Origin: Eubacteriales bacterium
GTDB taxonomy: Bacteria; Bacillota; Clostridia; Lachnospirales; Lachnospiraceae
Reading direction: 5' to 3'
Assembly (NCBI GenBank): GCA_030524175.1
Contig: JAUNHC010000025.1
Span: 17,185 to 81,184 of the forward strand
Length of the DNA: 64,000 nucleotides
The notes under the pieces are model-generated. The model made no database searches. It was not told the origin of the DNA and saw only the letters and a list, made by a program, of their open reading frames with translations. A program made the translations under genes and the position numbers. Positions 25,882 through 34,913 of this stretch are shown piece by piece; within the stretch, counting starts at the first letter, position 1; the number at the start of each line of letters is the position of its first letter.

Positions 25882-26733
25882 CTATGAATTCTTTACAGTG
25901 GAAAATGTAGTGGATTCCAGAAAATTCAGGAAAAACTGTTTTATTTGTGCCGGAGACTCATATGCTTTGCAAAAGGAGAAATGTTCGGATAAATCATCAA
26001 TATCCTCCATTGCATTCTTAAATTCCATCATCTTATCCTCTGACAATTCTGATGCCCCTGTATAGTCCAAAACTGCAGGATTCAACCGATGACTTTGGAT
26101 TGCGTAATTCAGCCGTTCTTTACACCGGCATTTTCCTTTTCCATATTCTCCGCAGTAATCAGTGAGAAAATCAGCTACTTTTCTGCGAACTCTGGACAAT
26201 CTCTGACGGTACGCTTCCGGTGACATGTCAAGAATGTCCCCGGCAATGCGGCTGTCCAGCTTAAACATGGTCCCCAGAACAAAAATACAACGGCTTTCTG
26301 CATCAAGGCATTGCAGCATAACATTTGTACAGGACATTTTTAATTCCTCTGCCAGGATGGATTTCTCCACATTCTGTGTGAGATCAGGCAGATCATAAAT
26401 ATTGCCGTTTTTAATATCATCCCCGTAAAATTCAAAGTTCAGGGGGGCGTGGGCAAACATATGCTTCTTATAATTGATCAGGTGATTTGTTGCAATACGG
26501 AATACCCATGTAGTAAAGGTACTCTCCTTCCTGAAGGATGACAGATGGGTCATGATCTTCAAGAGAATATCCTGGGCGGCATCCTCAGCATCCTGAAAGG
26601 TTCCCAGCATCCGCAGTGACAGGTTAAATACAAGATCCTGAACACTTAAAATAACAGTTTCCAACGCTTCCTTATCTCCGGCAGTGGCCTTATCGATCAA
26701 AATACCCAGATCTTCATTTGCTTTTATACTCAT
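25882..26733 (-). CDS. ECF-type sigma-70 family RNA polymerase sigma factor with C-terminal extension
   Basis: A 283-residue sigma factor. Region 2 is seen at DLVFNLSLRMLGTFQDAEDAAQDILLKIMTHLSSFRKESTFTTWVFRIATNHLIN (about residues 30-85), and region 4 at LQCLDAESRCIFVLGTMFKLDSRIAGDILDMSPEAYRQRLSRVRRKVADFL (about 135-190). About 90 residues follow region 4, starting with a cysteine cluster CGEYGKGKCRCKERL, which could bind metal or an effector. ECF factors average about 180 residues, so the extension is unusual. No anti-sigma gene lies next to it; the downstream gene is DUF2461. Confidence 0.87.
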   Translation of the reverse strand: MSIKANEDLGILIDKATAGDKEALETVILSVQDLVFNLSLRMLGTFQDAEDAAQDILLKIMTHLSSFRKESTFTTWVFRIATNHLINYKKHMFAHAPLNFEFYGDDIKNGNIYDLPDLTQNVEKSILAEELKMSCTNVMLQCLDAESRCIFVLGTMFKLDSRIAGDILDMSPEAYRQRLSRVRRKVADFLTDYCGEYGKGKCRCKERLNYAIQSHRLNPAVLDYTGASELSEDKMMEFKNAMEDIDDLSEHFSFCKAYESPAQIKQFFLNFLESTTFSTVKNS

Positions 26734-26890
26734 AATTTCCTCCTATGCCGCACAACCGCGGTTTTATTCTGTATGGGCCTGGTGCCCGTTTTTACCTCCT
26801 GATAGATTAGACATGACAGGTTTGTTTGTGTGACAGATTATTTTAGATTTTTACTATTTCTTTTTTACAAGTTCTGCCTTTAATGTGACA

Positions 26891-26926
26891 AGAGCTGATT
26901 ATCTTTAATGACAGATAATCAGCTCT
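26891..26926. terminator. Hairpin between the sigma factor and P-loop genes
   Basis: AGAGCTGATTATC / GATAATCAGCTCT, a perfect 13-bp stem with a 10-base loop. It lies downstream of the minus-strand P-loop gene within the 264-bp gap 26734-26997. The best T-run (ATTTTT) is on the plus-strand side, so termination of minus-strand transcripts is only likely, not certain. I see no small gene in the gap. Confidence 0.5.
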
Positions 26927-26997
26927 CAGATTTTTCAGTATGTAATTTTCAGTTTCGTATTTATAATTATTGTAGCACTAATATTCAAATGAGTATA

Positions 26998-27417
26998 TTA
27001 TAAGGCAACACTTACTTTATCCTGGAATGCTGCCGGGATTTCCTCCTTATCCAGTGATATGCTTATTACGAAAGTAATATTAAACATATTGGAAACTTTA
27101 TCGAGCTTTTCTAATGTACTGGTGACATCTGAATCTTCAAGTTTGGCAACCTTCAAGAAACTGTCAAGATATATTTGCTCTAAATCATGATCCTGAGAAA
27201 TGATACCACAGATAAAACCAACAAATTCATCTGAATTGCTGACAGGATATCCGGATACATCAATGAGACGTACCTTATTGTTCAGCTCATACATATGCTT
27301 CGTGCTCTTGTCTAAGTAAACTATGCTGCCATTTGCGTCTTTAATTGCGCCGTTCACTCTGTCTAACAGTACTTTTGTTTTGCCCTTGCCTTTCTTTCCT
27401 ACAATCAGTTCAACCAT
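26998..27417 (-). CDS. Small P-loop protein, function unknown
   Basis: A 139-residue protein beginning MVELIVGKKGKGKTKVLLDRV, with a Walker A-type loop GKKGKGKT. A possible Walker B is IYLDSFLK around residue 93, and a C-terminal strand FVISISLDKEE follows. Similar short proteins in Lachnospiraceae are labelled PilT-like or nucleotide-binding, without evidence of function. Start 27417 is preferred to 27438 because AAGGAGG lies just upstream of it. It is monocistronic, with an A/T-rich leader (27418-27629 holds no other gene that I can see). Confidence 0.65.
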   Translation of the reverse strand: MVELIVGKKGKGKTKVLLDRVNGAIKDANGSIVYLDKSTKHMYELNNKVRLIDVSGYPVSNSDEFVGFICGIISQDHDLEQIYLDSFLKVAKLEDSDVTSTLEKLDKVSNMFNITFVISISLDKEEIPAAFQDKVSVAL

Positions 27418-27629
27418 CCTGTTTTCCTCCTTAGACACATATAATATTAATTTTAACCAAAAACCTTATTTAATATGTTTCAATTATAGTGCATTTTAGT
27501 AAATAAATCAAGACAAATCGCTTTCTTCTCAGAAAATATTTGGATGGTTTGTATTGTTAAAAAATGGATATCCTAATTTTTCCTATGTCTAATTTTACTA
27601 TGACAGTAACTTCTTAAACATTAAGATAT

Positions 27630-30077
27630 TTAAGCTTTTTTGACTGCTATAGCCATTTCCACACTCTCGCACCCTTCAGAGGAAAATATCAATTTTATTT
27701 CGCCAGGTTCAAATCCGGCCCTTACCACTGCCTGCACCCGGCCTTCAAATGCCGGAATGTTTTTTTCCTGATAACTTCCCTGGAAATACGGATCTGCGTT
27801 GCCATAACCCTGGATTATCCCGTTCCCTTCTATTTCAACAGCAATATTTCTTCTCTCCTGCATATTTACGATACTATTTTCATCCCGTAATTCTACAGTA
27901 ACAAATGCAAGATCAGCACCGTTTGCCTGAAGTTCCTTTCTGTCAGTTTCCGCACAAAGCAGCAGTTTTTCTTTTGCTGTGTGAAGCTTCTCCGTGTATA
28001 CTGTGTCTTTATAATATGCCTTAACTTCCAAAACTCCCGGCTCGTACACGGCTTCATATTTTGCTGTAAACTGATGCTGCTCTCCTGTCGGCTTTTTGCC
28101 AAGAGATTTGCCGTTAATAAACAATTCCACCTCATCAGATGAGGAGTAAATGTCCACTGCTATGTTCTTTCCCTCGAAGCCGCTCCAGGTCCAGCTTGGA
28201 ATACTGTCCTCAAATGCCCACTTGCTCTTCTTCTGTGTCATTCCGTAATGAGCAGGGTCTTCTACTGCTATATAGGGCGTTTTTCGCAGACCGTAAACTA
28301 TCTCCCTTAAATAGCTTATGGGGCGGCGTTTACCTGTAATATCAATGTCACCTGACCATGACGTTCTTCCAATCCTTTCTTCTGTTTTTTCTTCAAATGT
28401 AATCACTCCCAGTCCTGTTTCTCCCAGATAATCATAACCTGTCCATGTCATATCTCCGATTACATGGGGATTACGCTTTACTATGTCCCATAGTCCGGCT
28501 ATATCTGAGGGAAAGGTTTCCGCTCCCAGAACTACCCGGTGAGGCTTCCTCTCAAGATCCATTTCGTGACGAAGAGTAAGGTAATTATAACCGGCAATAT
28601 CCAAGCTTCCCATAAACGCATCAATTTTTTCCGTCATAATAGGATGGACTTCCATACCGCTGATCATCTCGGAGTCCATAATATCAATGGTTTCCCCCAT
28701 AATATCATTAAGACCCTTACTTTCCCTGGCCGCTTTTTCTCTCAGATCGGAACAGATTACCTGTTCGTAGTCAATTGCTGCCAGTAAACCGTTAAATGCG
28801 TTTGTTACATATCTGGTGCTGTCCAGGCTGCGGATTTTTTCTGCAATTCTGCGGTTTAAATCCACGCCCTTCGGTGTTCCTACTTCCTGGATTTCATTAC
28901 CGGTACTGTACATGATAACAGATGGGTGGTTGAAATCTTTTTCCACCATTCTTGTCACATCCTTCTCCCAATCTGTATCAAAATATGTGGCATAATCATT
29001 GATATTCTTTGGCCATGTCCACATGTCGGAGAGCTCATCCATGACAAGCATTCCATATTTATCACAGGCATCAAGTAGCGCTTTTCCTGCCGGATGATGT
29101 GAACTACGGATACAGTTAAATCCTGCTTCCTTCAACAGACGGCACTTTCTTTCCTCTGCCATCTCAAGAGTGCAGGCGCCAATGACCCCATTATCATGGT
29201 GTACGCAGGCACCCCGTAGTTTTACTTGTTTTCCATTTATGCGAAGCCCATGAATACTGTCCAGCTGAAGCTTCCTGATACCGAATTTCAGTTCTGTCTG
29301 CTCTGTCTCTTCCCCGTCCTTTTGTAATGTAAGACGGCAGGTATATAAATACGGATCATCACAATCCCAGAGCTGCGGATTTAAAACAGAAATTTTCTGG
29401 TAGAGTGTCTGCTCTGTTCTCCCGTAGATAAATGAAGTGCTGGTTTCTTCTGATACTACCCGTCCTTCCATATCAAGGATTTCTGTTTTCACCTGCAGCT
29501 TATGGTTTTCTCTGTCCTCATTCTTTATACAGGGCTGTACCTGAACTATGGAAAAATCCTTCTCCACGTCCGGGGTACTGATTCTTATTCCGTCAATAGC
29601 AAAGTGGACCGGCTCTCCAATATAGAGCTGTACATTCCTGTACAATCCACTGCCTGTATACCACCTGCTGTTGAGCGCTTCATTATTAACGAGAACCTCC
29701 ACCCGGTTGACCTTGCCATATAAAAGACTATGGTCAAGCTCTACGTAAAAGTTAGAATAACCGTAATGACATCCGCCTACATGATCATTATTCAGGTATA
29801 CACGGCTATTCATATAAGCGCCTTCAAACTCCAATGTGACTGTCTTGTTCTTCCATTCTGGAGGTGCTGTAAATTCCTTGGTATACCGATAATATCCTCC
29901 GGGAAAATGAGCTGTCTGCGTACTATTTATACAATCTGCGCTGATTTTCTCTTCTATCATGGCATCATGCGGCAGGGTTACCTCCCTGCCTTCGGGAAAC
30001 CCGTTTATCTGCTGTCCGAGGATTTTTCCATCAATTTTACTTACCTTCCAACCCTGGTTAAAGCTTGTTTTTTTCAT
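27630..30077 (-). CDS. Glycoside hydrolase family 2 (beta-galactosidase-like)
   Basis: An 815-residue GH2 enzyme, last gene of operon A. An N-terminal jelly-roll sugar-binding domain (about 1-165) is followed by an immunoglobulin-like domain and a TIM barrel (about 270-590). The acid/base is E395 in STGNEIQE and the nucleophile E520 in GAETFPSD. C-terminal beta domains (about 600-815) resemble DUF4982 plus an Ig-like module. There is no signal peptide, so it acts in the cytoplasm on imported oligosaccharides. Beta-galactosidase is most likely, beta-glucuronidase less so. A second GH2 of matching layout is at 57638-60049. Confidence 0.93.
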   Translation of the reverse strand: MKKTSFNQGWKVSKIDGKILGQQINGFPEGREVTLPHDAMIEEKISADCINSTQTAHFPGGYYRYTKEFTAPPEWKNKTVTLEFEGAYMNSRVYLNNDHVGGCHYGYSNFYVELDHSLLYGKVNRVEVLVNNEALNSRWYTGSGLYRNVQLYIGEPVHFAIDGIRISTPDVEKDFSIVQVQPCIKNEDRENHKLQVKTEILDMEGRVVSEETSTSFIYGRTEQTLYQKISVLNPQLWDCDDPYLYTCRLTLQKDGEETEQTELKFGIRKLQLDSIHGLRINGKQVKLRGACVHHDNGVIGACTLEMAEERKCRLLKEAGFNCIRSSHHPAGKALLDACDKYGMLVMDELSDMWTWPKNINDYATYFDTDWEKDVTRMVEKDFNHPSVIMYSTGNEIQEVGTPKGVDLNRRIAEKIRSLDSTRYVTNAFNGLLAAIDYEQVICSDLREKAARESKGLNDIMGETIDIMDSEMISGMEVHPIMTEKIDAFMGSLDIAGYNYLTLRHEMDLERKPHRVVLGAETFPSDIAGLWDIVKRNPHVIGDMTWTGYDYLGETGLGVITFEEKTEERIGRTSWSGDIDITGKRRPISYLREIVYGLRKTPYIAVEDPAHYGMTQKKSKWAFEDSIPSWTWSGFEGKNIAVDIYSSSDEVELFINGKSLGKKPTGEQHQFTAKYEAVYEPGVLEVKAYYKDTVYTEKLHTAKEKLLLCAETDRKELQANGADLAFVTVELRDENSIVNMQERRNIAVEIEGNGIIQGYGNADPYFQGSYQEKNIPAFEGRVQAVVRAGFEPGEIKLIFSSEGCESVEMAIAVKKA

Positions 30078-30084
30078 ATCTTTT

Positions 30085-32721
30085 TCACTTTCTCCCTGCC
30101 TCCAGACGAAGCATTGTATTCAGAATTCTTTTCACACACAAACGTAATTCAGCCATAGATATTTCATTCTTTTTCACGGCCTCGTATACACCTCTGATAT
30201 CAGGATGCGAGCCTGGCATAATTAAATCATTGCCTGCACGGATGCAGCCGGCACAGGTAGAAGCAGGATATTTTCTCTTATCGTTATCGCTCTGGGATGT
30301 GGTTCCCCAGTCAGTCATAACCATACCGTCGAACCCCCATTCATCTCTGGCAAGCAGCGTCAGCAGTTCATAATGGTTAGCAGTATGTGTACCGTTTATC
30401 AGGTTATAGGAGGACATGATCGCCGCCGGATGCGCTTTCTTTGCCGCAATTTCAAAGCCCTTGAGATATATCTCCCTCAATGTCCTTTCAGATACGTGCG
30501 CGTTGGTACCGTGGCGGTTATCTTCCTGGTTATTACAGGCAAAATGCTTCATCGTCACACCTGCAAAGGGGAAGCTCTGTATTGCATTGATCACAGAAGC
30601 CGCGCACTCTCCCGTGATCAAAGGATCTTCTGAATAATATTCAAAATTGCGTCCGCATAAAGGATTCCGGTGGATATTCATGGACGGAGCAAGCCATAGC
30701 TCCACATGGAAAAGCTGCATTTCTTTGCCCTCAATTTCACCACACTTTCTCCATAGTTCCCTGTCCCACGTCTGTGCCAGCATGGTGGCCATGGGAAGCC
30801 CTGTGGTATACTGTTCATATACCGCATGATTCACCCGGTCCTTAATATAATCTCCGCCCAATATCTTGTCCACATTTCGAACAGATAAGATGCCGTCTGT
30901 CAGAAGCCGCCCATTTTCATCCACCTCATATTCCGGAAGCATGCGGAGTCCGCTGCCGCCATCCGACATATGCATATTCGGAATACCTCTGCGCTCCATC
31001 AGTTCTCTTGTTGTGTCGCAGGTTCCGGGAGCCATGGGAACCATGATATCCGTCTCAGTATTACTTCCATCATAGCTGGCAAAGGTGGCATCTTCCCGCT
31101 CTCCGGCATTTCCTACACAGAGATAAGACATTTCTTCCGTGGTCAGAGAATTCACAAAGTCATCAAGGCTTATCTTGCCCGCCCGGACATCCTCGAAACG
31201 CAGCACATCCGTATTTCCGTCTGCCGCCGCTTCCTCTTTCCACAGAGGACTGCGGTATTGGTGGCAGATACATGTAAACTCCTGACCGCTGATATGAATA
31301 ACGGGAATATTCGTATCTGCCAACCGACCTGCAATCACTGAATGATAGTGTTCGGCAGATTCCTCCTTATCTTTAGAGGACATTTCTTCCATTTCGCAGT
31401 CAAGAGGAAACAGATTTTTACATTGTTCACAGATGATCTTCTCGTTTATTCTGAGTATAACTGCTTCCTTTGTATTCCTCGAGGAGTTTCCAACGCGCAA
31501 TATGTAATCGCCCGGCTCCAGTATCCAGGCGCTGTCCTTCTCACTGTAGCACGCGAAATCTCTGATATTCACAAAAATCTTTACAGTCTGGCTTTCTCCG
31601 GGCAGCAGAAGCTTTGTCTTGTCAAATCCTTTAAGCTCCTGATAGGCTTTGTCCAACCGTCCGCTTGGCGCAGATACATATACCTGAACCACCTCTCTGC
31701 CTGCAAACCTGGATCCGATGTTCGTAACTACTGTTTCAATGCAGACCGTTTCCGCGGATCTGTCAATCCGCCTGGCTTCCATCTTGAATTCCGTGTATGA
31801 CAGGCCATAGCCAAAGGAATATGCCGGCGTCACATCAAAGGTATCAAAATACCGGTATCCTACGTATATACCCTCAGAGTACATCTCATCATCAAGATTG
31901 CCATTCATGGCCGCAAAGTTTTCTGCATTGGGATAGTCCTCATACTTCTCTGCCCATGTATCTGTAAGTTTGCCCTCCGGTGTCACTTTGCCAGTAAGCA
32001 CATCCGCCACCGAAAGGCCTGTGACCCCTGCTGCCTGCCCCACAAAAAGCAGAGCACATAAGTTTGGCAGAGACCGGATATAAGTAGTATCCATGGGTGC
32101 GCCCACATTTAAAAGGACAATGAGCTTGTCAAAATTCTTCGACAGAATATTTAGATTTTCCTCCTCTTCTTTTGAAAGCAGATAATCTCCTTCTGCATGC
32201 CTGCGGTCTGCATCCTCTCCGGCCACACGGGAAATCACAAAGATTGCTGTATCTGTTTCTTGATTCTGTCCGCCCCTCTTTGCCTCAAGTAAATCCGCCT
32301 CCGTAATAACCGGCTGCACTGCCGGAATATAGGGCTCCTTATACATTTTCAAAACACCATTCATCAGTACGCCCTGGGAAGCTTCACGGATTCCTTCATA
32401 ATATGCATCCTCCTCAGCCTGCATGGCCGCCGCATACCTATCCAGATATCCTTTCGATGTCACTGTGATCCCGGCCTGCTTAAGCCCCTCCTCAATACTC
32501 ACTTCCTCACGGCTGGTAAAACTTGCGGCACCCAGACCGCAAAATACCGTATTGGCGGCACCGTAACCATAAAGGGCCACACAGCTTCCTTTTGCAATGG
32601 GTAATACCCCCTTATGCTCCAGCAGTACCATGCCCCTGGCAGCAATATCCCGTACCAATGCCGTATGCTCTTTTTCCTGCTGTGTGACTATTCCAGGTTT
32701 ATTTCCATAATATTTATTCAT
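30085..32721 (-). CDS. Glycoside hydrolase family 3 with swapped domain order
   Basis: An 878-residue GH3 enzyme. The usual order is reversed: the GH3 C-terminal alpha/beta domain comes first (ARGMVLLEHKGVLPI, VALYGYGAANTVFCG), a fibronectin-like domain sits in the middle (YVSAPSGRLDKAYQELKGF), and the catalytic (beta/alpha)8 domain comes last, with the nucleophile D804 in VMTDWGTTS. This permuted layout is known from rumen GH3 beta-glucosidases. No signal peptide is present, so it is cytoplasmic. The ATG at 32721 has AGGAGG nine bases upstream; an in-frame ATG 15 codons earlier lacks one. It probably removes beta-linked glucose or xylose from imported glycosides. Confidence 0.92.
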   Translation of the reverse strand: MNKYYGNKPGIVTQQEKEHTALVRDIAARGMVLLEHKGVLPIAKGSCVALYGYGAANTVFCGLGAASFTSREEVSIEEGLKQAGITVTSKGYLDRYAAAMQAEEDAYYEGIREASQGVLMNGVLKMYKEPYIPAVQPVITEADLLEAKRGGQNQETDTAIFVISRVAGEDADRRHAEGDYLLSKEEEENLNILSKNFDKLIVLLNVGAPMDTTYIRSLPNLCALLFVGQAAGVTGLSVADVLTGKVTPEGKLTDTWAEKYEDYPNAENFAAMNGNLDDEMYSEGIYVGYRYFDTFDVTPAYSFGYGLSYTEFKMEARRIDRSAETVCIETVVTNIGSRFAGREVVQVYVSAPSGRLDKAYQELKGFDKTKLLLPGESQTVKIFVNIRDFACYSEKDSAWILEPGDYILRVGNSSRNTKEAVILRINEKIICEQCKNLFPLDCEMEEMSSKDKEESAEHYHSVIAGRLADTNIPVIHISGQEFTCICHQYRSPLWKEEAAADGNTDVLRFEDVRAGKISLDDFVNSLTTEEMSYLCVGNAGEREDATFASYDGSNTETDIMVPMAPGTCDTTRELMERRGIPNMHMSDGGSGLRMLPEYEVDENGRLLTDGILSVRNVDKILGGDYIKDRVNHAVYEQYTTGLPMATMLAQTWDRELWRKCGEIEGKEMQLFHVELWLAPSMNIHRNPLCGRNFEYYSEDPLITGECAASVINAIQSFPFAGVTMKHFACNNQEDNRHGTNAHVSERTLREIYLKGFEIAAKKAHPAAIMSSYNLINGTHTANHYELLTLLARDEWGFDGMVMTDWGTTSQSDNDKRKYPASTCAGCIRAGNDLIMPGSHPDIRGVYEAVKKNEISMAELRLCVKRILNTMLRLEAGRK

Positions 32722-32787
32722 TTCCGTTGTCCTCCTCTCTATCCATAAACAGCCATACAATAACACCGTGACAGATATTTTTTTGAT

Positions 32788-34899
32788 TTACATAAACAAA
32801 AAGATGCCGCGGTAGGAGATCAGCGGAATTGTTTTCCCTTTTTCCACTGTGCACACAGAACCATCAGACGGATCCCATACCTGTACACTGCTTCCTTGTG
32901 CAAAATCCCAATTGATATCTACATCATTTTCAGAATTGTTCACTACAAAATACATAACTCTGCCATCCTTAACAAAGCGGGCCTTCAATAGCATAGGGCT
33001 GCCGGGAGCATTCAGCACCAATTCCTGCTCCTGTCCGTTCAGCCGGCTTAGAATTTCCTCCTCTGACACAGCAGAGAATTCCTCTGTCTGTACACACCGC
33101 GGTCCTCGGATTGCTTCCTCACGGAAATCATAAAATACGAAATCATTTTTCTCTCCGATTCTCACAGACGGAAGCTGGTCGGTAAACCAGATATTTACAT
33201 CTGCTCTTTTCAGACAGATCAGAGCCTCCCATGCGTCCCGCCAAATTGCATCCATACATGGCAGGATAATATTTTTCACTGTAATACCGGAAATCTTTGC
33301 CGTTCCGTCAGCGAGAGACTTGGACGCCTCCACAATATCCTCACGATCTGCAAACAGATAATCATGTCCCTCTTCATAAATCTGCCGTGTGAGAGAAAGG
33401 ATCGAACGGTCGGTGGTACAATTTGATGATTCCTGCGCACAATGTCCGGGCCTTGTTTTCGCCTGTACATCCTCAAGCGCGTAATACACAAACGTACCGC
33501 AGTCATTCTGTACGCCGTCCAGCATATAACCCAGCCGGCCCACATATTCGTTTACCCAGCGGGCTTGCTCCGCGTTCATGTAGCCCTCATGATTTTTCAA
33601 TATTTCCGGACTATAAGATGCAAAATCTGAAGAGAAATAAGAGTTAATACATCTGCAGCCTCCCAGATACAGCAAATTCAGAATGCCTGTTGCATAGCGT
33701 ACAGGTTCTTTTTCAAAATATGGTATATCTATAAACGGACACAGCTCTGTCATCAGTCCGTTTGCTCCTTTTTTTCTTGCTGCCATCTGCGCAAAACGTG
33801 TGGTATTATAGTGATAGATTTTCGGATATGCCGCCAGTACATCAACTCCGGGATAATCTGTGGCTTTGAGCACCTCAAGATAAGAGCCGTAGTAAAGAAC
33901 ATGATGCTGCAGCGCTTCCTCAGCCAGATAATGACCGGAAAATACGGTACCATGCTCATGACACCACTCTGAAATCTGCTTCACATAAGCTTTTGCAACA
34001 AGCTTGCCAACAAGCTGATAAAATAATACTCTTATATTCCAGGAGCTTTGCCGTCCCTCAAAAATCTGCGGAAGATACGGTAATACAGAAAATCCATACT
34101 CCTGCTGAAAATCTTCAAATAATCCTTCCTTCCAGGGCGCAAGCGCGTACGGCCATACCTCATCTCCGTGCATATATGCAACCATCAGACTCGGCTCATC
34201 TGTAAATACAGCACACGCATTACGGTATGCCTCCGCTGAGGCGGCTGCAATGGGCTCATAGCATACATCAAGAAAGCGCCTTACTGCCTTTTCATCCATA
34301 ATATTGATATAGCGGCTGCGTGAACACACATTATGCGTAAGATGTGTGCCTTCATAGCAGGACTTTACACAGAATATAAAAAACGCCTCATTTTCATTAA
34401 GGTCACATTCACAATATGTATCTGTATATGGCACCGGCTCCATTTTGTCATACACGATCTGACTGGTGTTTATGACAGAACAATCCACCGGATATTTCGC
34501 TGCCCAGATAATACGGTCTGACTCTTTATCAAGGTGAAAAACCGTATGCTTTGGCTCATATGCAATCCTGCGTACCATATAAAAGCCTTTTGCTTCAAGC
34601 TCCGGATGGTCCTCCAAGGCTAAGCCCCCGGCATAGCCGGAAGGGTAGCCCTTTTCGTCATAAATCCAATAATCCAATCCCTTTTGTTTCAATTCCTTAA
34701 GCAGTTCATCGAACTCCTGCAGGTTCTGGTGATTTGACGTGTATCCGTTTTCCTGGCTTGGATTGGTAGCTACACCCCCATATCCAAATTCTTTGACCGC
34801 CTCCATCAGCACTTCCGGCTGTTTGGGCCATGCATGTATAATTGTTTTCATCCGGTATTGCAATTCCGGATTTATAAAAGCTTCTCTCTGCAGCTTCAC
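32788..34899 (-). CDS. Putative glycoside hydrolase, possibly GH106-like, family unassigned
   Basis: A 703-residue protein. The first part holds a barrel-like region: GYGGVATNPSQENGY, then LKQKGLDYWIYDEKGYPSGYAGGLAL, a stretch I associate with proteins often listed near GH106 rhamnosidases. FTDEPSLMVAYM (Glu after Asp) and GHYLAEEALQHHV (Glu) are candidate catalytic segments. The C-terminal part (about 540-703) is beta-rich. I cannot place it in a numbered family with certainty. It has no signal peptide and lies between two recognised glycosidase genes of operon A, so a cytoplasmic glycosidase role is strongly implied. It may remove rhamnose, given the GH78 neighbours (inference). Confidence 0.7.
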   Translation of the reverse strand: MKLQREAFINPELQYRMKTIIHAWPKQPEVLMEAVKEFGYGGVATNPSQENGYTSNHQNLQEFDELLKELKQKGLDYWIYDEKGYPSGYAGGLALEDHPELEAKGFYMVRRIAYEPKHTVFHLDKESDRIIWAAKYPVDCSVINTSQIVYDKMEPVPYTDTYCECDLNENEAFFIFCVKSCYEGTHLTHNVCSRSRYINIMDEKAVRRFLDVCYEPIAAASAEAYRNACAVFTDEPSLMVAYMHGDEVWPYALAPWKEGLFEDFQQEYGFSVLPYLPQIFEGRQSSWNIRVLFYQLVGKLVAKAYVKQISEWCHEHGTVFSGHYLAEEALQHHVLYYGSYLEVLKATDYPGVDVLAAYPKIYHYNTTRFAQMAARKKGANGLMTELCPFIDIPYFEKEPVRYATGILNLLYLGGCRCINSYFSSDFASYSPEILKNHEGYMNAEQARWVNEYVGRLGYMLDGVQNDCGTFVYYALEDVQAKTRPGHCAQESSNCTTDRSILSLTRQIYEEGHDYLFADREDIVEASKSLADGTAKISGITVKNIILPCMDAIWRDAWEALICLKRADVNIWFTDQLPSVRIGEKNDFVFYDFREEAIRGPRCVQTEEFSAVSEEEILSRLNGQEQELVLNAPGSPMLLKARFVKDGRVMYFVVNNSENDVDINWDFAQGSSVQVWDPSDGSVCTVEKGKTIPLISYRGIFLFM

Positions 34900-34913
34900 T
34901 TTGTCCTCCTGTT

